Assembly: GCA_039545295.1 (NCBI GenBank) | Contig: BCIK01000011.1 | Location: 434,537 to 498,536 of the forward strand | Source of the DNA: Udeniomyces pyricola | Lineage: Eukaryota > Basidiomycota > Tremellomycetes > Cystofilobasidiales > Mrakiaceae | Direction: 5' to 3' | Length of the DNA stretch: 64,000 nucleotides | Shown here: positions 29,028-41,000 of the stretch, piece by piece | Layout of the letters: the number at the start of each line of letters is the position of its first letter | How positions within the stretch are numbered: position 1 is the first letter of the stretch | Program-made: the position numbers and the translations under genes | The notes under the pieces: generated by a model | What the model was told of the DNA's origin: nothing | The model's database searches: none | What the model saw: only the letters and a program-made list of their open reading frames with translations

Positions 29028-32000
29028 CTAGAGCTGGTATCGCGACCGGAGACGCTCCTGAAGAGCCGGGGGGAAGCTGGGGAAGTTGGTGTTCCACGTC
29101 TCGCCGAGCATCTCCTTGAATGACGTGAGAACCTGAATGTTGAAAAGGAAACACACAGATGAAAGGTCAACTTCCAAGTAAGGTATGGAATAGAGGCGGA
29201 AAACGAGACACAAGGCCAAACGGACGCACCTTGCGGAAAGTCTCGTTCAGATCGGCCGAAGGTGTCGTCCACTTGCAGATAGCGTTGCAGAAGTAGACGA
29301 GGTCCTAAGAAAAAAGAAGCAAAAAGACAATTCAGAACATGACCTCACAAGCCCGATTAGGTATCTGACCTTGAAACAGAGCCTCTGTGTACAAAAAGAG
29401 ATGACACGTACCGGCAGCATACCGCTCGGGTTCATCGTCACCAGTTGGCAGAAACCAAAGAATGCCGATCCCTTTTCGTCGTTGTCCTTGATGTCCCACA
29501 GGACGGTGCACCACGTCTTACCAAAGCTGGCCAAATGGCTCGCGACGGCTTCCGGGTAGATAAGACCAAGTCGACCAATAGTGACGGCCGAGTTTTCGAG
29601 CAGCGATTTGGGCGTCGAGGAGTTGAGAAGGATTCGGATCAGGCACTCAGTGAGCTTGGTAATGTGAGCAGAGAAAGCTTCCTTGAGGATCGGGGCGGAT
29701 GGGGCTGAATATGAGCAACGTCGAGGAAGAATAGGATGAGAAAGATGAAAGTGTCAGCTGGGATATTCTGAAGCAGATGAGACACGAGAACACCGGCGTT
29801 TGATTAGAATTCGGGCTAAGAAAAGAGGGACGAACAAGCCACCGGTCGGCACTGCATGGCAATCTCTCCAACCGCCCAGGCGGCGTTGTTGCAGACAGAG
29901 ACATCCTCTTGCTTGGGAGTCTCAACCTGATCGGCAATTTCGGTGACGATGCGCGGAAGGAAAAGAGGAAGGAAGGGGTTGAGGGGCTCGCAAGAGATGG
30001 CCATGTCACCGATCAAGGCGTAGGCCGACTGTCGGACGGATGCTTCCGGGTGCTAAGGACGACGGGAAAAGGCAACGTGGAAAACAAAAACAACGTGGTA
30101 AGTCACCAAAGCAGAAAGATAGATGAGGACCGAGCTCAAGTCCTGAGCGTCTTGAATGTCACGAAGAAGGTATTGGATCATCGAACCCATTCCAGCAAGG
30201 AAATCAAGCGAAACGAACCTCAAGCGTGTTTTGCAGGAGCTGGATCAGCGGAGGCAACGCTCCACCAGCTCCACCGGCCGGGTTGATGAGCTCTGCCATG
30301 TTGGCCTTGAGACCCTGGGTAAGACCCGAAAGCAGATCGAGTGAGACGATAAGGAACGTCTTGTCAGGCTCATCAACGTACTCAGACGCCGTGCTGAAGG
30401 CGTAGTAGTCGTTGAGAGACTTTTGGATGATCTTGAGGCAGCGCTCGTAGACGGGGATTGCATAGGCAGCAAAGGCCTCGGCAGCAGCGATGGTGACAGA
30501 GGAGAGGCACTTGAAGAACAGCGTAGGAATGGAGAGGTTAGTCACATTGCATCTATTGGGGCGCTCTCCGCAGAGCGTGTAGGGATCGACGCACCTCAAG
30601 TAGCGGGATGATATCCTCATCGTCGTCGCTGAGGTTGTTCCACTTGGCAATCAAAGGAGGCATCAGAATCTCTACCAAGCTCGCGTTGTTAAGGCTCTCG
30701 CCGACAGAGTCTGCGAGCGTTCCAATAGCATCGTAGAGGATGAGGAGATTCTTTTGTTGGTACTTGGAGAATGCAAAGACAAGGTTTCGGATGATGGGCT
30801 CGAGGAACGGAGCCAGTTGAGCGCCGGCTTCCTCTTCGAGGGTAGCGAAGGCAGAGCAGCCGGCCTCTTGAACACGCTTGTTGTTGTCCAAAACCATTTT
30901 CAGAAGCTAAAAGACGAGGCAGGCCGGACGAGGAAGGGAGGAAGAAAGTCGCACGTGAGCCTTGGCAAGAGGAAGCGGGCCGATGACAGGCTTGGTCAGG
31001 ATATAGAAGACACGACTTACACCCTCCATGGCAGGCAGGAAGAAGGTTGGCTGGCCATCCGCGCCGAGGTTGTTGACACACCAGCTCGAGTATCGACCGA
31101 GCGTCCAGCACGTGATGGCCCTGACGAGGGGCTGCAGTTTGGGCCGAGACAAGCAAATCACTGTCAGCTGACAAACATAAAACAGAGGAACCAAGAGCCA
31201 TAATACGATCCAGAGTCTCACCTTGGCATCGTTCAGCGTGTTGATCAGGAAGGGGACAAGCGTCGGGAGATGGGGCTCGATTCCCTCGAGGCAACCTACA
31301 TTCGACGCAAACATGACAAAGGATGTTTAGTTCGCTGTCTAACGCGATGGATCGAACCGTGTGACGATCACCTGGACAAGATGCGGAAACAACGAGTCAA
31401 GCACCACGCACCTTCAGCCATGGCTCCAAGGGCAAGGATTCCAGCCTCGCGTTGAACCCAGTTCTCATTGAAAAGCTTCTCCTTGAGATGGGGCAACAGT
31501 ATCTCGAGCAGCTCCGCCTCAAACCCGACCGACATGACATCAAGCGCTGCGGCCGAGCACTTTCGGAGGTTCCACTCGGAACTGAAGTTGTCGTCCTCAT
31601 CGTCGTCGTCGTCGTAGTCATCATCGTCATCGTCGAGCTCTTCGCCATCCTCGCCGACCTCGCGCGACTTGCCGTTACTCGAGCCTCCAGCACCCTCCTC
31701 ATGCTCGAATCCGTGACCCTTGGCGCCGTAGAACTTGGGCTTGATGTCTTCAGGTCGATCCGGCACAGCGGCGTCCTCCTCGTCGCCCTCAAGCCAGATG
31801 AGGTCTTCCTCGGTGTAGATCATGCCGTTGAGGAGAACGGGCGCGACTCGGGCAAGGAACGGCCTGAGGTGCTCTTTGAGTTCCTCAGACTCAGCGAACC
31901 CAAGCCAGAACTCGCACGCCTCAAGTGCGACGGCCTCATCGGTGTCTTGGCAACTGAAGAGCATGAAATCGGCGACGTTGTTGAGCTCCGGGACGACCTT

Positions 32001-33088
32001 GTCGGCCCGTGCGGTAAGGAGAAGGGTAAGCGCCTGGCAGACGACCTTGCGGACATCAGCGGACTCGTCCGACGCCCGTCGGAAGAGAGCCGAGAAGAAA
32101 GCGTCGATGTTGGCCGCGAAGGACGGGGGCGAGGTGATGATGAACGAGTTGAGACACGAGATGGCTTGCGACCGGTACTTGTCGTGCGGATGGTCGGTAA
32201 AGGTGATGAACTTGGGGATCATGAAGTCAAGCAGGCGCTGGCCGTGGATCTCGATGTCCAATTCACGAGGCAGATCCTCACAGACTTTGTTGAGTGTCGA
32301 GAAAGCGCCCTAGGGATTGAGAGGGGATGCAAGGCGGGCATGAGTATGGCAAGTTGTACGGTAAGAAGGTCACTCCTCGCTATCCCTCGCGCCTCTCCCG
32401 GCTTGTTCTTTTTTCCCGCCTCTCCCTTGACCCGAAGTTCTATTAATGCGTTTGTTGATGATGAACCAGGACTAGAGCAACTCACCTCCTGTTCGTGAGG
32501 GTTAGAACTGTCCATGCAGAGAACAAGCTTCTCAAGGGCCTCTGGCCAGCTGGCGACACCCGAGAAGGAGAGCAAGCTAACGATGACAGTTCCGACCGTC
32601 TGTCTGACCATGGCATTGTCATCTCCGAGAGCGAGGAGGACCGATTCCTTGACATAGTCAATGACGGAAGGCGAACATGATGAGAGCGAGCGGATGTTGT
32701 TCTTGAGGATGAGACCGGCGACGGCTCGGAATCTCTCGTCCTCGTTTGTGACCCGGGTAAGGACATGGACAAGGTAGCCCGCGTAGTCGGGAATCGCGTC
32801 GAACGATTCGAGTCGCTGTGATGTTCGTGACATAGAAATCAGAGCAGACCGATGGGTTAGCACAATCTCAAGCGATGCATAAAAAGGTGGGGTTGCGGCG
32901 AGATGGCAGAGAAAGGTAGCATTGCAAGGGGAATGAGAAACCAAGCGTTGGGCGCTTGGGTATGGCAATATCAGGTATAGGACACTTGCCTTGGTGACTT
33001 GGGACTGAACCGTCGTATCAGCCGAGGTCGAGTCTCGGAGAACCGAGACAAGCTCTTGAACTCCTTCGGGACTGGGGATCCAACTCAT
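29028..33088 (-). CDS. KAP104: transportin / karyopherin beta-2 (Kap104)
   Basis: Eleven exons on the minus strand: 33088-32990, 32815-32486, 32309-31412, 31295-31222, 31131-31021, 30906-30595, 30509-30219, 30052-29836, 29704-29412, 29304-29230 and 29132-29028; 934 aa, normal for transportin. It imports PY-NLS cargoes (for example hnRNP-type proteins) into the nucleus and releases them on Ran-GTP. Shown by HEAT-repeat sequence throughout, the long acidic loop ([17 protein letters not shown], about residues 380-400) followed by [55 protein letters not shown] and the C-terminal [15 protein letters not shown]. Intron 1 has a GC donor (AAG|GCAAGT). Exon 8 must end at 29836 inside GTGGCTT|GTTCGT to stay in frame. 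Confidence 0.96.
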
Positions 33089-33770
33089 AGGCAGCGGATG
33101 AGGGAGAAGTGGTGGATTGAAGGGGGGGAGAAGGATGAGAAGGGGGAAAGGGGACGAGGGGACGAGGGGTCGAGTAATTTAACTACCAGATAATATGGCA
33201 AGGTAAGATGAGTGAGTTGGGTGATGGGTCGAGCAAAAATCAAGTTGAGGTCAAGACCAAGGGCGGCGAGACTGACGGTATGAGACGGCTGTCAAAAGGA
33301 TATGGAAACGGATGGAGGCGCTGCTGGAGAAGAAGAGAGAAGGAGGGCGAAACGGTCAAGCGATTTGAGTTGAACGTCGGTGATTTCGTTGGCCGAAGGG
33401 TCGATGACGACGGGGTGGGCAAGAACAGCTCGAGGATTGATTGAGCCGTACCTGAAGTTAGGCCGTTGACTGGCTGGAAGGATGAAGAGGCGAGTTGAGA
33501 AGGGGGTCGACCGGCGAGGGAGGAAGCAGGAGGAGGGGATTGAGAGCGCTGGAGAGTGAGAGAGGGAGAGCTGCTCAGACTCAGACCCAGAGGAGACTCT
33601 GGAGTCTGGAGTCTCTCTGACAGACTAAGAGAGGAAGAGACAAGGTGGCCGAGGAAACCCTCAAAAGTCAAAATCACCAAACGCCAAATATCCCCCCACG
33701 TCACACAACACCCGCCAAAACAACCCAGTCATCATAAGCCAGTCATCCATTGACAACCCGACGACCTAGA
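33089..33770. other. divergent promoter region of KAP104 and CAX4
   Basis: 682 bp between divergent start codons. Most looks non-coding, but 33292-33451 on the minus strand reads like an exon and is listed separately. Confidence 0.5.
33292..33451 (-). other. orphan exon-like stretch upstream of KAP104
   Basis: On the minus strand a GCCTAACTTCAG branch-plus-acceptor motif is followed by an open frame of about 52 codons (starting YGSINPRAVLAHP, later DVQLKSLDRFALL) with C-rich third positions, ending in TGA at 33294-33292. I find no start codon or credible upstream exon. It may be a gene fragment, a 5' UTR segment of KAP104, or chance. Confidence 0.2.
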
Positions 33771-35231
33771 ATGCTACCATCGCCGTCCCATCAACTATCC
33801 ACCTTGGAGCTCACTCACGTCTACTGTTCGTTTCGCCTCTATATCCGGCCTGGCTTGTCGCCCAGTCGCGCCAGCCTTCTCTCGTCTGCGCGCCGGTCTA
33901 ATTAACATTCATCTATCCATTGGCTTTTCTTTCATCATGATGGTCATCGATATCGCCATCCACCAATCATTTTCGGTCCTCCACTCACAGATGATCCTAA
34001 CGATCTCGTTTCTCGTACTAAATAAACCTTTTCTGCTACCCAACGCCATATCGTCGCCCAAAAGATGACAATGATCCATCGTTCGCTGATCACTACTGCA
34101 CTCATCCCGCCATCATCGTATATATACCCACGCCCACTCCCGCAGAGGTTATGGCCATCTTGACGCTCTCGCCTATGCTCGTCATTCCAGCGTATCTCGC
34201 CGTCTTTGTCTTTGAGCGTGAGGCAACGATCCTCAACATGTTCGCAGGGTCCGTTGGTTGCGCATCGGTCGACTTCCGGTGACACTTCAAGCCCTCACTC
34301 ACGTGGACCATGCTCACACGCACTCCACCACGTCCTCGTTTCCATAGACAGCTTGTCAACGAGGCTTGGAGTTGGTCTCTTAAGCGATGGATAAAAGAAG
34401 AAAGACCCTATGGTCAGTAAGAAGGGGGTTTCCTTCCTCTCCGATTTGAATGATCTTTGGTAACCTCGACCATCGCGTCTGTCTGACGCTTCCTCCGTCC
34501 TTGGCATCCTCTCTCTCTTTCGGACGACGTTTCTCACGATGTGTAGCCGCTCTCGGATCAGGTTGTACGTGCCCTATTCTTCAATTATCGACCACACATC
34601 CCACCTTTCTCTGAGTATCTGCTCAACGCTCGTTGTTTTCCTTCCCTCGATCGCTGCCTTCAGACGCTTCGCCTTCTTCGCACGCCCAATTCTTCGGCTA
34701 TTTCATCACCTTCGTTTCTCTCCACCTCTTTTTCGTCCAGGGCTCTCCTGCCTGGTGGTCGGACAAGCAGCAAGCCATCTGGCGATGGAAACGTCTGTTT
34801 GTCGTTGCTGGCGTAGGACTTTGGACGTTGGCTGTTTGTTTCAGTCGGTGCGCATATCATTCTCGAAAAGGATTTGGTTCACTGCCTTGACGCTCTGTAG
34901 CTGATGCCTCACGCTCCACTGGATGTATACGCATAGATGGTACCTGTGCTATCATAACCCCAACCAGATTCTTCTTGGGTTCTCCTTGGGTTCAGCCTTC
35001 GCCGTCGTGCACGCTACCTTGACCGAGATCATTCCGCGGCAGGCTCCCACGTCAGTACTCGGTCGAGCCCGACAATGGGTCGTAGAGTCTCTCTTGGGCG
35101 CCCCGGGCTTATCTTTGCTAGAAGTTCAGGACCGGTGGGGACCAAATCGGGAGGGATGGGAGGGCAAGATGGGAGGGGAGAAAAAGAGTGGGCATGGGAG
35201 AGAGGCGGTCAACGGGATGAAGACGGATTAG
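33771..35231 (+). CDS. CAX4: dolichyldiphosphatase (ER luminal PAP2-family phosphatase)
   Basis: Seven exons: 33771-33825, 33991-34014, 34146-34248, 34348-34412, 34547-34564, 34664-34847 and 34937-35231; 247 aa. Cax4/DOLPP1 removes one phosphate from dolichyl diphosphate at the ER lumen so the lipid carrier can be reused for N-glycosylation. PAP2 motifs are visible: K-x6-RP in LKRWIKEERPYG, PSSH in GYASPSSHAQFFGYF, and SR-x5-H in SRWYLCYHNPNQ, where Gln stands at the third-motif Asp position as in other dolichyldiphosphatases. Several hydrophobic spans (VMAILTLSPMLVIPAYLAVF, LFVVAGVGLWTLAV, ILLGFSLGSAFAVVHA) fit a multi-pass protein. The N-terminal ELTHVYYD matches the family's opening. Exon 5 is 18 nt, exon 2 is 24 nt. 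Confidence 0.93.
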
Positions 35232-35514
35232 ATTTTCGGTTTGTGAAGTCAGGTGGTCACCCTGTTGTCCTGTCGCGAAAGATGCATCAAGCCGATAGTA
35301 GAGATTGATAGGGAAGATGACGTGCCCATAATTACCGATCGATAAAGGAAGAATATATATATGTACTCGGCCGCCAGCGAACTTGACCGCTTGATCACCG
35401 ATGCACCGATGATGATCACAGCACGTCTTGTAGGCTTCGCGTCGTCGCCCCTTGCATCCCTGTCTCTGCCAAACGCACACCGTCTCTCGTCCTCTTCCAT
35501 CCCGCTCGCGAACC

Positions 35515-37403
35515 ATGTCCAACGCCCGGGACCGTACCTTTGAATTTCGCCAATGTCACGATTCTCTCCGGTCTCGTCAGACCGAATCCGCAACCGTCAA
35601 GACGTCAAGCAGGTCGGCCAAGCGAGCCGGCGCCAACGCCGCCTCGAGAAGCGATGTTGCCAAGCTGGCAGCGGGAATCGCAAAGGATATCAACGCAACG
35701 ACGGGGAAATTGCAGAAACTTGCTCAACGTGAGTCTTCGTTCGGCCATGCTCTGAGACAGGGAGCCATGTCGTCTGTGGAGTGGCAGATGGAAGGTAGAA
35801 CATAAGCGAAGGCATGGGAAACTGCAATCATGGGGGTGGGGAGATGGGAGAGGATCACGTTGGTCGAGATACATCAGCAGGGCCGATACCCATAACGATG
35901 CATGTACTGACGAGTCTTGTTCGATGAAATCTCCCACGGACCTTTTGATTTGCAGTCGCCAAGAGGAAAACATTGTTTGACGACCGCCCCGTCGAGATCT
36001 CAGTAAGATCTCTTCACGGCCACATCCTGCTCCTATTGTCTCTTCCTGTCCTCCGACGCGTGTCCTGATCGTTTCTTATCTCTATCATACATTGTGTCTC
36101 TAGGAACTCACATTCATCATCAAACAAGATATCTCTGATCTCAACACCCAAATTGCTTCCCTCCAAACCCTGACGAAGCAACCTGACAGCAAGTCATCCG
36201 GCAAACAAGGCGCCAAGCAGGTTGATGAGCACAATACCAACGTCGTCATGCTCCTCCAGAGCAAGCTTGCCAACATGGGCATGGGGTTCAAGGATGTGCT
36301 CGAAATCAGGACTCAGGTGCGTACGATACCGTTCTGATTTCAATGCTTGACTTCTCCGTCGACGCTATCGTGAAGTGGCTAGAGTATGTGCGGTGAAAGC
36401 TGGACGTCAGGACGCGTCGCCCGGACGCAAGACACGCAATCTCTCGTTATTACCTCCAAGCCTAGGTGCTGACATCTCACACATCTTGATGCTCCACCGC
36501 CCACAACCGGCACTCCTCATTGTCGGTTGATCATCAGAACATGAAAGCAACTCGAGACCGTACTTCCCAATTCACCTCTTCCTCGACTCCATCTTCTTCC
36601 CAAACCCCCCACCAATCTATCTTATCTCAACTTCCCCCGTCACGTACCAAATCGCCTTTTGCTCCTCAAGGCCTCAACTCCCTCGATGGTGGTGAGAGTG
36701 GTGGGTATGAGGTCGACCGAAAAGGCAAGGGCAGGGGGGACTATTTGGCGTTGGACATGGAAAGTGCGGAGAATGGTCGGGGAGAAGGAGGGGCTGGTGC
36801 AGGAGGGTTCCAGCAGATGCAGCTTGTCGAGGAACAGGTAAGAACCTGCGTCTGACATCTGCTGGCTTCTCATGTACGGTGGGCATGCACGGACTGACTA
36901 TTTGGTCGCTCTAATCGTACCTTCTACTCGAACCCTACCTTCAACTTCTCCGCACGCTTCTCTGGTATCGCCTATGCTTTTCACGCGCTATTCCTCATGC
37001 AGGACAACTACATTCAATCTCGATCAACAGCCATTGAAACGATTGAGTCGACTATCGCCGAACTTGGAACCATCTTCTCTCAACTCGCCCACATGGTTGC
37101 CGAACAGCGTGAGACTGTCCAGCGTATCGATGCCGATACGACCGATATTTCCAACAATGTCGCCGGCGCGCAGAGGGAGTTACTCAAGTATTATGCGAGC
37201 GTCAGTGGGAACAGGTGGCTGATGGTCAAGATCTTTGGCGTGCTCATCATCTTTGTAAGTGGGAGCGAAACGCTGGTTTCCAGATATGTTATTTTCCTCT
37301 TTGCTTGTTCGCTCCTGCGTGACTGAATCAACTGCTGATGCCCGTTTTGTTGGACTTTGATATCTATACACCACAGTTCCTATTGTTCATTCTTGTCACT
37401 TAG
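35515..37403 (+). CDS. SED5: syntaxin-5 family Qa-SNARE Sed5
   Basis: Six exons: 35515-35728, 35956-36002, 36104-36316, 36538-36837, 37003-37254 and 37377-37403; 350 aa. Sed5 is the Golgi Qa-SNARE for ER-to-Golgi and intra-Golgi fusion. The N-terminus MSNARDRTFEFRQC is the Sly1-binding peptide. LAKRKTLFDDRPVEISELTF is characteristic of syntaxin 5. A Ser/Gly-rich linker (about 165-240) precedes the SNARE motif (about 259-322), with the zero-layer Gln about residue 293 in VAEQRETV. A C-terminal anchor is split over the last intron (VKIFGVLIIF | FLLFILVT). ATG 35515 is chosen because the N-terminal peptide begins there. Confidence 0.96.
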
Positions 37404-38037
37404 TGGGAGCGGTCGAAGAGCGAAGCGAGTGCGAGAAGAGGCACTTGGGGGGAAGCAGGTGAAAGAAAGGATTCCGATGTCCCTCGTGTGTCGTTGGTAT
37501 GGATACATACTTATACATGGTCGTCCTCAGTTCGGTCAAAGGGGTTGTTGACGAAGAAGCCAGGGTGGGGGTGTTGTAATTGCGTGATGACTTTACCGGA
37601 AGAAAGAAAGAAGAAAGAAATCAACGTATGCTATATATCATATAAGTCATATGAATCATGATGCAACTCGGATCACCGCGGGCGATTGATCAGGCTGTCG
37701 GGATCGAATCAGACTCGAACCAGACCAGATACGCGTGTTCTCCGTTCTGGCCCGACGTCTCCTTTCGCTTACCTCCCACTGCAATCTTCTTCGACCGCAC
37801 TTGCTCCCCCTAATTGTCTCTCACTGCTTCTTTACATATCTGCCGTTTCCATTTCCGATACTCTCGCGACATCCGGCTTGTGTCTCGATCAATCGCCTAA
37901 AGCGAGGTTTGCAGCTCAGATTATCATTCTTCGACGCGTCGACGACTATTACGCCTTTCGTCGTTCACTTCATCTACCCTTCACAACGCCCATCATTCGG
38001 AGTTGTTCATCTCGAGGACCCATCATAGTAGCACGAG
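37404..38037. other. gap between SED5 and NPR3
   Basis: 634 bp between genes in the same direction. Overlapping ORFs at 37686-38204 have no family resemblance. No further feature seen. Confidence 0.5.
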
Positions 38038-41000
38038 ATGGATACCACTTTCATACAGCCTCTCATCAACCCGATTTCTATCCTCCTCGTCACCTCCTCG
38101 TCCGATGGTCATTCCATCGCGTTCCGATGGCCACCAGACCCCAAGCGACAACATCGGATCAAAGCGCCAAGTTGGAAGACTACAAAGGAAAGCGCAGTGT
38201 ATGATGGATGGGGAGGAGAGCTGAGGTTAGTCCGGGAAGAGTTGGAAGGCGTGATGGGGCGGAAAGGAAAGCAGGGCAAAGGCAAAGAAGCGCTTGCGCA
38301 GCTGTCCCAAGGGAATAGATAGGACCGTACTCCATCGGTCCATAGCCAGACCAAATTTCAATGACTTACAATGAATACTTTCCTTCTATATCGCAGCGGT
38401 GACGATAGCAGCGATTCGGACGAGGACGATGAAGACGACAACGAAACAACTTCTTTGCGACCCTCGTACCGAGACACTAGCTCACGTTCATCGTCGTGTG
38501 TACCGACACCAGGTCAATCGACTCCTGCTCGCGAGTCCGCTCCGTCAACTACAAGCGACCATGATTTTCACCGGCTGTCGTCCTCTATCTCAGCTCTTAG
38601 CTCCATCACCCCACGCCCCCCTGCAGCGACTCCCTTGCCCTCCGGCTTGCCTCCTCCTCCGGCTCCATCATCCGTTCTCTCGAGTTCTGTGGCATCAAGC
38701 TCCCATCTCTCGTACCATCACTCGCATTCTCGAAATCCCTCCTCCCGACAACATGTCACTGCGGGTGCTTCAACTCAGCCTGCTTCTCCCGCGTTGTCGG
38801 TTCGCCTTCTACCCTCAACGTCGCTGCCACAAGCGCACGATCATTTTCCCCCTCCGGCATCATCTGCTCATCTCCTCGCACCCACTGGATCCGGCTCTCT
38901 CAGTGGTCCTTCATCGTCTCCTTCGGGTCTCAACAACACTGACTTTCTCCCACCACCACCACCAAGCGACTTCAATGCGCGAGCCTATCAGAACTTCTTT
39001 TCGTACCCGGAGCCTTCGCTTGCCCGAATCCTGTCGCCACACCCGGAGCTCTGTCAACAGCGATTCGAGCTCGCACTAGATGACCTGTGCTTCGTCGGGC
39101 ATCCTATGAGGGCACCTGGGCTGGATGGAAGGTGGACGGTCGAGGATGAGTTCGGGCTAGGAGCTGGAGCTGCCACCTCTGGTGCCTCTGGGAGTGCTGC
39201 TACCGAAGGGTCACGAGGTCGCTCTAAAGGTCCCAAGGCATTCCATGGGCTTGGAATGGATACTGGTCCTCATCCTCCCGCAGCAGCGTCTTCATCTGCT
39301 ATCTCGACGCCTTCAACCCTCGATAACGTGCCCGAAGCTTCTCCGGAGCTGGCGCGAGCAACGCCTCAGTTTCCTTCCTCTGGGTTGTCTGCCTCGTCGT
39401 CGACGCTTTTGTCTCCTCAACAACCATCCCAACCGCCTTCGTCAATGTCGTCGTCTACTTCGCCCCATCCTCCTTCTGTATCTCCGACCCCAACGTCTTC
39501 TGGAACAAGTCCATCTACCCCGTCCCATCTCTCCGCCAACGCCGCCGGAAATAGCACCAGTAATGGCACCAACACCAGTGGTGGCTCGAAGCGTCATTCT
39601 TCAACTTCTTCCATCTCGACGAATCCCTCTGGCCCGTCTTCATCTGCCCCAGCCACGCCCATGCCCGCCAATTCGAGCACTCTCACTTCCTCTTCTACCA
39701 CTCACAATGCTCATCCCTCTTCCACCTCTCTCTCTCTCTTCCACCTCGTCTTTGTCATTGATCAACCCGATACGACTCAAAAGACTATGAGCCCCAGCAC
39801 GAACCCAAGTTACAAACTCGATGCCCTCTACCGTGAAGTCGTGTTCAAAATCACCGCTGCCCTGTTCGACGCTCAAATTCGAGAGGGTTGGGTCGAAGCT
39901 CAAGCTCGAGCGCTCATCACCCTTCGGGATACGTCGTTGCAGGACCACGTGCCTTTCGCGAGTTACTTGGAGTTGGCGACGCGAACGTCGCCTTTGGCTT
40001 TCGCGCTCCGCACGGCGTTCACCGCGTTATCGGCGTATCCGTTCTCGACGACGGTCAGGATCGCTCACTTGCCGCTTTACATCCAGTTGCCGTTACCACC
40101 ACCGCCGATCGATGTGGATTGGGCTTGGTACGAGGACGTGAGCAGTCGACATCACCTTTCGCTCCATCATCATCGCGAGCAACAGAGGGAACAGATTTTG
40201 AGAGAAGGTAGTGGAGGTGGAGGCGGCGGAGGCGGGAGTGGAGGTAATAGTGGACCGGGAGCGAGTATCCAAGGAGGTAGTGGCGGATCAATTGGGGCAG
40301 GGGGATATACTCAGGAAGAGTATGATGAGTTGGACGACTGGGAGTTTAATGGAGGTGAAGGATTTGCGGGTGCGGGCTCAGGTACAGAGTGGAGTTGGAT
40401 GAGGATCGAGCCGTGGAAAGCCCTTCTCATCATTGATGAAGAACGTGAGCTTGCCGAGCTCGAGTCAATCATGGGGGTAGGTAGTGGAGGTGAAGGAGGT
40501 GGTCTTGGTGCTGGAGGACCCGCGACGTTCAACGATCTGTGGGAGGAAGACGAATCTGAAGGTGGAGGCCTCGGTGGTGGTGGTGGTAGATGGAGGGAAA
40601 AGAGTCGTAGCACGAGCGGAACGTTTTCCTTTATGGGCCAGCATTCGAGTAGTCGCGATCGAAGGAGGTCTCGGGAGGCGAGTTCCCATACGGTCCTCAA
40701 CGGTGGGGTTGGGGAGGGAAGCTCGTCGTTAGGCGTCAGTGTCGGGCCGACGGGTGAATTTATCGGGGTGGGAGGTGGAGTAGTGCTGGAGGACGACGGA
40801 TCGGAAGAAGAAAAGTCTCCATTGTACAGGATGTTCATCGAGGCGGCTAAACCCAGTCGATCGTAAGTCCTTCGTAGTCTCGGAAGGGGGGGGGGAGGGG
40901 GAGCATTTTAGCTAGTAGTCTGCACAGGTTGATCTCGTCGTGTCATTAACTTTCTGGCTCTGTCGTCATCGCGTCAGCCTTGCGGACATTGCTAAACTCC

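Noticed and set aside
33556..33704. Extension of the orphan exon into an upstream minus-strand ORF beginning MTWGDIWRL
   Set aside because: It is in a different frame, has no credible donor, and its sequence is repetitive (CTCCAGACTCCAGAGTCTCC).
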